Shown here piece by piece: positions 1-8,800 of a stretch of 64,000 nucleotides of DNA (its first letter is position 1; each line of letters opens with the position of its first letter). A model generated the notes under the pieces. That model was given only the letters and a program-made list of their open reading frames with translations, did not search any database and was not told where the DNA came from. Source of the stretch: Oscillospiraceae bacterium (lineage in GTDB: Bacteria > Bacillota > Clostridia > UMGS1840 > HGM11507). The translations under genes and the position numbers were made by a program. The DNA lies in NCBI GenBank assembly GCA_015068665.1, contig SVKB01000004.1, forward strand, positions 1 through 64,000, in the 5' to 3' direction.

Positions 1-56
1 CAATATTATACAACATGATTCTAATAAATACTTGAACCTAAGTTCGTTAGTATTTT

Positions 57-554
57 TTGTTCAAGTACAATATTACTTTTCGTATTGTCGCGGTTATCCA
101 TAAAAATTCCATTCAGATATTAAAAAATGAATGGGAGATACCAATTCCTGATGTATTGTATCAAGAAATTACTAAATACTTTTGGAAAAATAAGAACATT
201 AATTTGTTTACAATGAAAAATGGAGAATTAATGTCAAGAACTTCTTTTAGAAAGATGTGGGAAAGTATTATAAAAAAAACCAAGGCTACAGCAAATGATT
301 TGTTTTTATGCGAACAAAAAACATTAAATGAATATATGGATAGGACTATAGCATTTACTCCGCATACATTCAGACATACGTATGCTACAAATTTATACTA
401 TGCAGGTATAGATATAAAAAGGTGTCAATATTTGTTGGGGCATTCTTCAATAGAGATGACATTAAAAATATACACTCATTTAGATAATAAAAATAATGAC
501 GGATATTTTGGAAAAATTAATAACTATTTTGATATTACAAAAAAAATTTGTTAG
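57..554 (+). pseudogene. tyrosine recombinase (phage-type integrase), C-terminal remnant
   Basis: The open stretch encodes the C-terminal catalytic half of a tyrosine site-specific recombinase. Visible are the box II signature HTFRHTYAT (H103, R106), the LGHSS motif (H129) and the nucleophile Y139 in KIYTHL. The family also needs an N-terminal DNA-binding domain and the first catalytic arginine, and neither is present. An in-frame TAG at 48-50 closes the frame, and the only start is a TTG without a clear ribosome site. Full-length relatives have roughly 350-400 residues, so this is probably a decayed or frameshifted copy, although the window edge hides the upstream part. It lies next to the 3' end of a tRNA gene, the usual target of such enzymes. 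Confidence 0.75.
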
Positions 555-571
555 TCAAAATTTAGTCAAAA
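551..571. repeat. tandem direct repeat TTAGTCAAAA
   Basis: The decamer TTAGTCAAAA occurs twice in succession (551-560 and 562-571), starting at the stop codon of the integrase remnant. Short direct repeats beside an integrase gene are often arm-type binding sites, but two copies in AT-rich DNA are weak evidence. Confidence 0.35.
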
Positions 572-600
572 TGCATTTTTTAGCGTTTTGATAAAAAATA

Positions 601-637
601 AAAAACTCTCAAAGCTTTGAGGCTCTAAGAGTTTTTA
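601..637 (-). terminator. terminator of the tRNA-Thr/tRNA-Lys unit
   Basis: The arms AAAAACTCT and AGAGTTTTT form a stem around a loop of about 19 nt that contains a smaller AGCTTTGAGGCT hairpin. On the minus strand it ends in a T-run directly after the tRNA-Lys 3' end. The symmetry could also stop transcripts leaving the integrase remnant. Confidence 0.6.
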
Positions 638-638
638 T

Positions 639-714
639 TGGTACACCATCAGGGACTCGAACCCTGGACACCCTGATTAAGAGTCAGGTGCTCTACCAGC
701 TGAGCTAATGGTGC
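639..714 (-). tRNA. tRNA-Lys (anticodon CUU)
   Basis: Read on the minus strand the gene folds into a full cloverleaf. The seven-base acceptor starts GCACCAT, the D-arm is GCTC-type, the anticodon stem CCTGA/TCAGG has loop CTCTTAA (anticodon CTT), and the T-arm contains GGTTCGAGTCC. The 3' CCA is encoded (639-641). The first acceptor pair is a G-U wobble. It is the second gene of a two-tRNA unit, 7 nt after tRNA-Thr, and its 3' end faces the integrase remnant. Confidence 0.95.
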
Positions 715-721
715 TTATAAA

Positions 722-797
<76 letters not shown>

Positions 798-816
798 ATT
801 TCGTAACAACATTGTT

Positions 817-845
817 ATTATATCTTACTTTGCTGAAAATGTCAA
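817..845 (-). promoter_or_regulatory. sigma-A promoter of the tRNA pair
   Basis: On the minus strand a perfect TTGACA (840-845) and a perfect TATAAT (817-822) are separated by 17 nt. The -10 box lies about 20 nt upstream of tRNA-Thr. Such a consensus promoter is typical of stable RNA genes and separates this unit from the HTH gene upstream on the same strand. Confidence 0.85.
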
Positions 846-862
846 GAGGAAAATAATAATTT

Positions 863-1687
863 TTATTTCTTTTTATCAGAAAGGAGAGTATCGATATAAC
901 TTTCAAGCATTTTAAAATCAACTGCATTTAAAAATAACATTTTTTGTAACAGATTGGTTGTATCCTTTTCATACAATAAATCCATATATGGAAGATTGTA
1001 TGCTCCTGCGATACGTCTCACGTCATCAGGGTCGGCAGAATAGACGGTTCCGTTTTCATATGCTTTTATTAAATTAAGGGGAATGTCGGTAATTCTTGCA
1101 AGCTCTTCTAAAGGCATGCTGTTATTTTTAATCAGTAATGATACATTCTTAATTAACCATTTGTTTCCGGAGTTTTCACTGACTCTGAATGTGACAGGTC
1201 TGGGAATTTCAGAGAGGTTATTAAGACCTAAAAGATAATTTGGCGAAACATTAAAAATATCTGAAATAGCCGCGACTGATAATATCTCGGGAGACTGAAT
1301 GCCATTTTCCCAGTTTTCTATGTCTTTTTTAGTAACATTAATTCCTGACTGTTTCTTAATTTTTGCGGCGAACTCTGAATATGACATATCATAAGCAGTT
1401 CGTATTTTCTTGAGCTGCTCGGAAAAAACAGTGATTACCTGACTGTTAAGATCCGGAGAAAGGGGAGCAGTATCATCTGAATCATTGCTTAAACCCAAGA
1501 GGAGGAAAATCGGAGACACATTAAGAATACCTGCAATTTCACACATTTTGGAAATTGTAAGCTTTTCAATTTCACCTGTTTCGTATCTGTAATATGTTGA
1601 TACGGATTTACCAATCTTATCTGCTATATCTTTAGGTTTGATATTAAGCTTAATTCTTTGCTCACGCATTCTTTCGCCTACAGTCAC
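863..1687 (-). CDS. triple helix-turn-helix (XRE/Cro-CI) transcriptional regulator
   Basis: The product has about 274 residues. The frame is open back to a GTG at 1705, but that codon overlaps the ribosome site AAGGAG. The GTG at 1687, about 6 nt downstream of it, is the better start. Three XRE-type HTH domains can be read in tandem: about residues 4-62 (DIADKIGKSVSTYYRYETGE), 93-156 (a longer variant with ENWENG and a NVSPNYLLGL end) and 182-240 (LARITDIPLNLIKAYENG). A short helical tail follows. There is no peptidase or ligand domain, so the protein appears to be DNA-binding only. It is divergent from a small HTH gene, and a palindromic operator lies between them. A repressor of that unit is the natural inference; the bound site is not shown. 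Confidence 0.8.
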   Translation of the reverse strand: MTVGERMREQRIKLNIKPKDIADKIGKSVSTYYRYETGEIEKLTISKMCEIAGILNVSPIFLLLGLSNDSDDTAPLSPDLNSQVITVFSEQLKKIRTAYDMSYSEFAAKIKKQSGINVTKKDIENWENGIQSPEILSVAAISDIFNVSPNYLLGLNNLSEIPRPVTFRVSENSGNKWLIKNVSLLIKNNSMPLEELARITDIPLNLIKAYENGTVYSADPDDVRRIAGAYNLPYMDLLYEKDTTNLLQKMLFLNAVDFKMLESYIDTLLSDKKK

Positions 1688-1718
1688 AAATTCATCTCCT
1701 TGCACTTATATTGTTAAT

Positions 1719-1747
1719 ATTCTATCACATTTATAAAATACTTTCAA
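1719..1747 (-). promoter_or_regulatory. promoter of the triple-HTH gene
   Basis: Minus-strand TTGAAA (1742-1747) and TAGAAT (1719-1724) are spaced by 17 nt, about 30 nt upstream of the chosen GTG start. It is back-to-back with the plus-strand promoter at 1777-1805. Confidence 0.7.
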
Positions 1748-1776
1748 TTACTTTTTAAAAAAACTTTAAAAATCAG

Positions 1777-1805
1777 TTGACAAAACTTACAAAATGTGGT
1801 AAATT
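1777..1805 (+). promoter_or_regulatory. promoter of the small HTH / DUF6514-like unit
   Basis: A perfect TTGACA (1777-1782), a 17-nt spacer and TAAATT (1800-1805) place the transcription start near 1812. That is directly at the left half of the CGCA-N5-TGCG palindrome, so a bound repressor would block initiation. Confidence 0.75.
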
Positions 1806-1813
1806 TATGTTGT

Positions 1814-1826
1814 CGCATAAAATGCG
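1814..1826. promoter_or_regulatory. palindromic operator CGCA-N5-TGCG (copy 1)
   Basis: The sequence CGCATAAAATGCG is an inverted repeat (extended core TCGCAT...ATGCGA) lying at the predicted transcription start. The same CGCA-N5-TGCG layout with identical spacing recurs at 2052-2064, which makes chance less likely. XRE-family repressors bind short palindromes of this size; which of the two local HTH proteins binds is inference. Confidence 0.65.
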
Positions 1827-1851
1827 AATTTAATTCAACGGAGGGAAATTT

Positions 1852-2049
1852 ATGAATCAACTTATCGAAGCTGTTGAAAGAGCCTCTATTTCAGAAGCTG
1901 AGCTTTGCAACAGTATTGGGATGACCGAGGAGACATGGCGCAGAAAATTAAACGGTGAAATTGAATTTACTGTTTCGGATATATTGAAATTAAGAACGGC
2001 ACTTTCTTTAAGCAACAGGGATATAAAGCTTATTTTTTTTGACCGTTAA
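1852..2049 (+). CDS. small XRE-like helix-turn-helix protein
   Basis: This 65-residue protein is little more than one HTH domain: a helix with ISEAELCNSIGMTEETWRRKLNGE resembling helix-turn-helix, followed by FTVSDILKLRTALSLS. It resembles small phage-type Cro/CI-like proteins. The start follows the strong ribosome site GGAGGG at about 7 nt. It is the first gene of a two-gene unit with a consensus promoter, and one palindrome lies on each side of it. It could be an autoregulator or a partner of the divergent triple-HTH protein. Integrase and phage remnants nearby make a mobile-element origin possible but unproven. Confidence 0.7.
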   Translation: MNQLIEAVERASISEAELCNSIGMTEETWRRKLNGEIEFTVSDILKLRTALSLSNRDIKLIFFDR

Positions 2050-2051
2050 TT

Positions 2052-2064
2052 CGCAAAAAATGCG
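2052..2064. promoter_or_regulatory. palindromic operator CGCA-N5-TGCG (copy 2)
   Basis: CGCAAAAAATGCG (extended to TTCGCA...TGCGAA) sits 2 nt after the stop codon of the small HTH gene and about 27 nt before the next start. It matches the first palindrome in both half-sites and spacing. It could control a second promoter or act as a transcriptional roadblock. Confidence 0.6.
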
Positions 2065-2090
2065 AATAATAATGAAGGATGGGTTTAAAA

Positions 2091-2312
2091 ATGAGCTTAA
2101 ACAATGCCATATATGAAGTATTTTCGGAAGAGGTAGTAAATAGTGAAATCGGAAGCTATATATCCTACGGTATAAGGGATAAGACCGGCGAATATAGTAT
2201 TTCAGATATTACATCCGATTATACAAAAATTCTTAAGATTGTACGGCTGCTTAATGAGTATAAGGTGAGTAAAATCCATCTTGTAGATGTTATTTATGAT
2301 TTTCTTGAGTAG
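2091..2312 (+). CDS. small conserved protein, DUF6514-like
   Basis: The product has 73 residues from the ATG at 2091; an in-frame ATG at 2079 lies too close to the ribosome site AAGGATGG. It shows the pattern SYGIRDK...Y..ISDITSDY...I..IVRLLNEYKVSKIHLVDVIYDFLE. From memory this matches the clostridial DUF6514 family, whose members carry a YGI motif, an ISDIT motif and a C-terminal HLxDVIxDFL helix. No function is known to me for the family. No signal peptide or membrane segment is visible. It shares a transcript with the HTH gene and ends at a strong terminator. Confidence 0.6.
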   Translation: MSLNNAIYEVFSEEVVNSEIGSYISYGIRDKTGEYSISDITSDYTKILKIVRLLNEYKVSKIHLVDVIYDFLE

Positions 2313-2320
2313 TTTTTAAA

Positions 2321-2349
2321 ACAGATTGTGAAGTACAGTCTGTTTTTTT
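2321..2349 (+). terminator. rho-independent terminator
   Basis: ACAGATTGT and ACAGTCTGT form a 9-bp stem with one G-U pair around the loop GAAGT-like spacer, followed by seven to eight T. It closes the small HTH/DUF6514-like unit. Confidence 0.85.
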
Positions 2350-2513
2350 ATGCCGGATTATAATTAAATCCTAAAGTTTGTTTCTTATTTTGTATAGCTT
2401 TCCGACGGCTATTTCAAGCACTTGAATATGTGGGTATTATGCTTTTATTCAACTAAAGCTCTATTAAAGATAAAAATGTGTAGATTTATCCTATCGGGAT
2501 GGTGAAAATCCAA
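2350..2513. other. non-coding spacer, no feature recognised
   Basis: No credible gene is seen in this stretch. I compared it with cyclic-di-GMP, SAM and cobalamin riboswitch cores and saw no match. It precedes the promoter at 2514. Confidence 0.5.
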
Positions 2514-2543
2514 TTGACAACAATCTGTATGGAACTGTATAAT
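2514..2543 (+). promoter_or_regulatory. consensus sigma-A promoter of the giant esterase gene
   Basis: A perfect TTGACA (2514-2519) and a perfect TATAAT (2538-2543) are separated by 18 nt, giving a start near 2550. That is the first base of the left inverted repeat of the element at 2550-2824, so the mRNA would carry the whole element as a leader of about 310 nt. Confidence 0.8.
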
Positions 2544-2549
2544 AAACAT

Positions 2550-2824
2550 AGTGCAGTAAGACTCGAACACCATATGGTTTTAAAATGGAAATTTCGCGTA
2601 ATATGGCAGAAATTCCTGCAAACATACGAAAGTATAATTCTTGAAATTTCTTTATCTTACCCAAAATTTCTGATTTTAAAACTCGCAGACCTTAAATCTT
2701 GGGAAATTTTCAAGATTTTTGATGCGGAGTCTGCAGTCAGGCTTGTCGCCTTACAAAGACGACAAATTAAAAAGATTGTAATTTAACAGATTTAAGGCAT
2801 ATTGTGTTCAAGTCTTACTGCACT
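2550..2824. mobile_element. MITE-like element with 27-bp terminal inverted repeats, or structured leader
   Basis: The left end (2550-2576) and the reverse complement of the right end (2798-2824) match at 25 of 27 positions, beginning AGTGCAGTAAGAC. The interior is about 220 bp, has no convincing gene, and contains smaller hairpins such as AAATCTTG/CAAGATTT (2694-2718) and TTGTCG/CGACAA near 2743-2766. The motif ACAT abuts the left end and recurs just outside the right end (2827-2830, with AGT after it). It is too short to be a reliable target-site duplication. Size, terminal repeats and absence of a transposase fit a miniature inverted-repeat element. A 95-codon frame crosses it but has no ribosome site and is probably spurious. 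Confidence 0.6.
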
Positions 2825-2861
2825 ACACATAGTTTATGTTTTATAAAAGGAGAGGGTAAAG

Positions 2862-5800
2862 ATGAAAACAACTAAAAAAATCATATCACTTTTAATAGCG
2901 TTGATTATGATTTTCCCCGCATGGATTTCTATTCCTTCCGAAGCTGCCGGAAATGATGCTATGACAGCTATCAATTCTTCTCTTGCTTCCTACAAGCAGG
3001 GAAGCACGATTGAAGTAGCGGATGACGGATATATCGGAATTCCTGTTTCGATTTCCACATATTTCGATAAGAATAATTTTACGGTAAAATCAGGCTATAA
3101 CGGAACTCCTGTTATCGTTTATGTGGTAAATACCAATACTGAAAGAATTGGTACTGCACCCGATACCGAGATTATTGATTCAATGCTTAAGAGGGGATAT
3201 GTTGTAACCGTTGTTGACTATAAAAACAGTCCTCTTGCAGCAGGGCAGGCTCTTGACTGGTCAATTCAGGCAATTCGTAATAATGTAAAAGAAAAAGTAT
3301 ATTTTACTGATTCTATATTTCCTTCGGGTACATATTATGATAACCATGTTGTACCTGCAGGATACGATATCAGTTTAAATAATCTTTACTGGGAAATGGA
3401 TAAACACGCGGCAGACGGAACGTTCGATTTTCTTGTAAACAACTGGAATACTGATTTTCGTGGTATAAAGGGCGATAAATCAGTTAAATGGGTTCGCCCT
3501 GACGGAACAAGAAAAACTGTGGCAGATGCTAAAGACGGTACAAGCCCTGTATGGTATAATGCTTCGGGTACCGTTGATGCAAACGGAGAATATACCAAGG
3601 TTAAATATACCGTGGCAGAAACCATTACCGATTTAGTTAATCCTGATGGTTCTCCTATAGATCTTAACCAGTATATGAATATAATCTATCCTGTAAATCC
3701 TGAAAAAGAAGTTCCTGTTTTTTGTATGAACTTAAGTTCTCAATACTTAAACGAAACTGTGCAGCTTGCAGACAGACCTCATCTTAACGGTTTTTCTTTC
3801 CGTGGATATGCCGCAGTAACTCTTGACTATGCGTTTGTGCCAATGTCAAGAAGCGAAGCGTATGGCGTTTATAATGGCAGTACAGATACCTATTCTAACG
3901 CTGTGACAGACGACTCCAATAACTACGGAGTACATATGTATGATGACAGGCGTGTTATGACAGCGGCAATGAGATATATCCGTTATCTTGCGCTATCACA
4001 GCCTGATACATTTAAACTTGATACCGACCATATCGGTGTCGTAGGTAATTCTAAGGGTGGAGCATTCTCGTTTATCGGAGAAAAAATTGTTCAGGCTCCG
4101 CTTATTGAAAATCCTGAAAACTATTCTTCTACAGAAGAATTAGAAACTGCAATTGATACTAAAATAAATTCGCTTACGTCCCGTCGTGGTCACGACGGAC
4201 ACCATAATGAAACCCGTTTTCAGAATAATGACACCGTAACTTATACAAAAGACGGTGTTACAATTGATGGTGGTGAAAAACAGCCATGGCTTACATATAA
4301 CGGGGAAGAAATTATATCGGGTGCTCAGCTTATATATGCATCAAACGGTGTGTGTACCGACGACGTATCAGAAGGTCATGTTCCGCAGATTGTTATGTGC
4401 CACGAAAATGACGCATGGCATTACTACGGGGTTTTAAATGAGTTTGCAAATATTTGTTATTCTCATAATATACCAATGCTTCAGTTTGAAGTTCCATTAG
4501 GACATACTGTGGCATACGGACCTGATAAAAACTATAATATTGACACCTACGATGCAACTTTTGACTTTGCGAATTACTGGTTAAAAGACGATGCTGTCAA
4601 GGTGCTTTATACCGACCCTCAGGATATGGAAGCAGGAGTAGGAGCAACAACACCTATAACAATAAAATTCACCGGTGATGTTTCTGAAAGTGAAATTACA
4701 AAGGTTACTGTTAAAAATCTTTCAGGAGTTGCTGTAACGGGTACATGGAAATCATTATACGGTAATACAACCTGGATATTTACTCCCGACAGTTTAAACG
4801 GTAACACAATGTACACCATTAATGTTCCTGCAGGCATAAAAGGAGCAAATGGTATAGAAATGGGCGAAGACTATACTGCAAACATTTATACAAAATATGA
4901 TATAAACAATAAAGCAGAAGGAACAGTTGCTTCGTCTGACGGAACATATTTTTATTTAACAGCACCTGAAGATTTAGGCAGTGCGAATAAATTAATGGTG
5001 CGTTTCAGGGTAACAAATGATGCCGCAAATATTGCCGCATTATATGCAGTTACAAACTTTAATTCATCAAATCCTGACAGTTCAACCACAGGCGACCTTA
5101 TAGGTAAGGTAAACCTTAAAGGAGCAGGTTATTATGAAATTGATGCAACAGATTATTTGCTGGAAAACTTAGGAAAACAAGTTGCCTTCTTATTAAAAGC
5201 GGATAAAAGTGTGGGTGTAACCAATATATATACATCTGATTTTTCAGATGGTGTAAGTGCTCTTACTGTTGGTGAAATGACTGAAATTTCAAAAGATTCA
5301 GCACCTGATAATACACCTGCCGCTAAAATAATAAGAACAAACAGTGGAGATAAATTCAATCAGCATGTTATATATGATAACAGCAGTATTACTGCTTTTA
5401 CATTAAAAGATATTTTAGGCTTTAAAATATCAGAAGCAGACTACGGAAGAAAATTCACATTTAAAGTAAAAGTTTATGATACTGCATCAAGACAGATTAA
5501 ACTAAGCCTTAACGCAAACACAAGTTCAAGTTATAAGACCGTTGATTATACAAACAGTGTATATAACTACACAACTAAAGAGGGGGAATGGACAACATAT
5601 TCCTTCGATTACGCTGTTTACGATACTGACTTTGGTAAAGTAGGCTTTAAAAATAAAAATCTTTTCATGCAGGCTCGTGGCACAGGTAATATTGTAAAAC
5701 CGTTATATGTAGGAGAAATAACAGTAGATGAAACAGTTACCGATATTGTTGTAGATAATTTCTCCTGTGCTTTAATAAATGACGGCGGAGTCCCGTTTAA

Positions 5801-8800
5801 AGAAAGCGAAAGCGATAAAGCGTTTGCTTTATTTAATGAAGCAGGAACCAAACTTTCTGAGTATGGCACATGGAGTGATGCACTCAGTGCATATAAATAC
5901 GGTTATACTTTAAAACTAATGAAGAATTACACACTTACAGATGAAGATTTATGGAGTAATTTCGGTATTTTAGAGGGTGCAAACGGGGAAAATGGCCATA
6001 TATTTAATATCGACCTTAACGGATATACCATAAATAGTAAAAACACAAAAAATTCACTCTTTTGGTTAAAAAACACATCAACGACATATGAAAAAACAGT
6101 TGTTAATGTTTCAAACGGTGGAATTAACCTTAAGGTGACACCGCTTGTGTCTTATGAGTCTTCAACTTCTTCAGGCAAAGGTAAATCATTTGAACTTAAT
6201 TTTAACAGTGTAAAATTCGGTGTGCTTGATAATGCTTATATGGATAGCATTATGAGTGCAACAGCTATTGCATCGGCCTCAACTTTAGATGTTGATTTCA
6301 ATTTTAATAACTGTGATATGAATTTTACTAAAGATAAGCTTACACCTGCGTTTAAAACTATATTTCCTGCAGGCGGAGAAGGCCTTGATATTTTATATAT
6401 TGTTACAGGCGGAAAATTAAATCTTTCTTCTCAAAGATGGGTAAAAATACAGGATCAGAGAGAAACGGTTGTATATAATAAAGGTGATGATGATAAGTAT
6501 ATGACGCTTCTTATGTCAGCATCTGCACTTCCGAATAATCAGGCATTTATGCTTGATACAGGTGTTGCATCTTCGTATGTTTTATCTGAAGTAAGCGATA
6601 ATGTAAGCACTTATGAACTTGTTGCAGGTGAACTTTCAACAAGATATGGTGTAATACCCGAAGAATATGCATCTGTCGACGATTATCCGTTTGTATGGTT
6701 TGACGAAGCGGGTAATTTCAAAGGAGCGGGAGCTGAACTTTATGGAGACGGTTCTCATTCAGTTGCTGCTGACGCAAAAACTTATCTTAAGGCAAATAAA
6801 TACAATACAACAACAAAGAGCTACGGAACAAATCCTTATAAAGCATATATTGTTTTGAGAAAAGATTACACATTGTCATCAACTGAAGCGTTCGGTAACT
6901 CCGCACAGGTTCAGGGAACTCTTACCATTGATTTAAATGGTCATACACTCACTCAGAATAAGAAACCTCTTCTTACTGCTACTGCAAAACGATGGGGCGA
7001 CTCAGGCGATGCGGCGGTATTCCCAACCGAGTTTTTATGGGAAAACGGAACAATTGTTATGAATGATAACAGTCTTGTTCATTATATCGCCTGGGATGCT
7101 AACGGTTCAGGAGATGTAAAAGACAAGGACTTTATCAACACTTATAAAAATATAACATTCTGTTTAAAAGATGGTGCTACTTCAAGAAACTTATTTACAC
7201 TTGAGCATTACAATAAAACACCTGAAGCAGAATGTAATGCTATTATTAATATAATAGATTGTAAATTTGATTTCGAAACAGTTAAGCCAACAACAACTTT
7301 GACGCTGTTTAGTGGAACTAGCACTTACATTAAATTTAAATATACTATAGAAGGTTCTGAAATTTATGCAGATTCTATGGCAAATATAACTCTTATGAGT
7401 ATTGTTAATGGTTCTGAAGTTTTAGCTAAACCAAATTCAGCAAATGAACTTCTTACAGTATATGTTAAAGAAGTTAACAAAGCATCATTTAGCGGCTGCT
7501 CTGTATCTATAGATGGAGGAATAGCAGAATTTTTTGAAAAAGATGCGCAAAACGGATATGCAGTATTTAAATTGGAAAAAACAGCAGATGCTGAAGAGGG
7601 TGATTCTTCCGGAGAACCTGTTGTTAATAAAGTAACAACTACAAAATATGTAAACACAGGAACCGATACAGATAGATTATATGAAATTCAGGTTTTAGAT
7701 GTTACTGATGTAGTTTCAGACGGAAATATTGCATCAAATGATTCAATAATTGGCTATCACAGTTCATCCTCTGTTAGTAAGTACGAGGGACTAAATGCAA
7801 CCGATAATGCTTCACAGAACTGGTTAATTGAGCTTGATAAAGCATATAATCTTGGTGATATTAAGCTTGTGTATGGTTACACAAATAAATGGGTTGACTT
7901 TAATGTTATGGTATCCGAGGATGGATCAAAATGGGAAGACCTTGGAACAATAAGACCCGAGGTTGCAGTAAATAACGGTGACCCTGTTACAATTCCGCTA
8001 TCCGGCGCAAGAGGTAGGTTCATTAAGCTTACCGTTATAAAGAGAAACGGAACAAGCGCTGCTTCAACCGAAGCCACAGTCTGGGGTGCAAATCTGGGAG
8101 CAGGATGCTCAATTGCATTATACGAGGTATTATCCGTAACAATGGTGCAAGAGCAGTTAACTCCTGTAGTCAGCAAGGTTGTAGCAACAAGATATGTGAA
8201 TTCAGGAACAACTGAAAATCCTGATTATAGAATTAACACTCTTGATGTTACAGAAAGCGTTCTTGACGGAGAGGCTGTAACAAATGATTCAACTCTTTCA
8301 TATTACAGTGCATCCTCTGTAACAAAATACAGTCTTGATAAAAACGAAAATGCTTCTCAGAACTGGTTGATTGAGCTTAATAATGCCTTTAACCTTGATA
8401 ACGTTGAAATAGCTTATTCATATGCTAATAAATGGGTTGATTTTAATGTTAAGGTATCCGGGGATGGCTCCTCGTGGAAGGATCTTGGAACAATAAGACC
8501 TGAGGTTGCCGAAACAAACAATGGCTCGGTAAAAATTCCACTGTCCGGTGAAAAGGCTAAATTTATTAAGCTTACCGTTATAAAGAGAAACGGAACAAAT
8601 GCTGCCTCAACTGAAGCAACAGCATGGGGCGCAAATTTAGGTGCAGGATGCTCAATAGTACTATATGAGGTGTTATCCGTAACCGAAATAAAAATACCTA
8701 CGGTCAGCAGGGTAATTGCAACAAAATATGTAAACCTGGGAACAGCTGAAAATCCTGACTATAAAATCCAGACGGTTGATGTTACTGAAGATGCTCTTGA

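Noticed and set aside
2350-2513. Possible riboswitch upstream of the giant esterase
   Set aside because: I compared it with cyclic-di-GMP, SAM and cobalamin cores and found no conserved blocks. It also lies before the predicted transcription start.
2499-2786. 95-codon open frame across the inverted-repeat element
   Set aside because: It has no Shine-Dalgarno sequence, starts upstream of the promoter -10 box, shows no domain pattern, and its content follows the element rather than coding structure.
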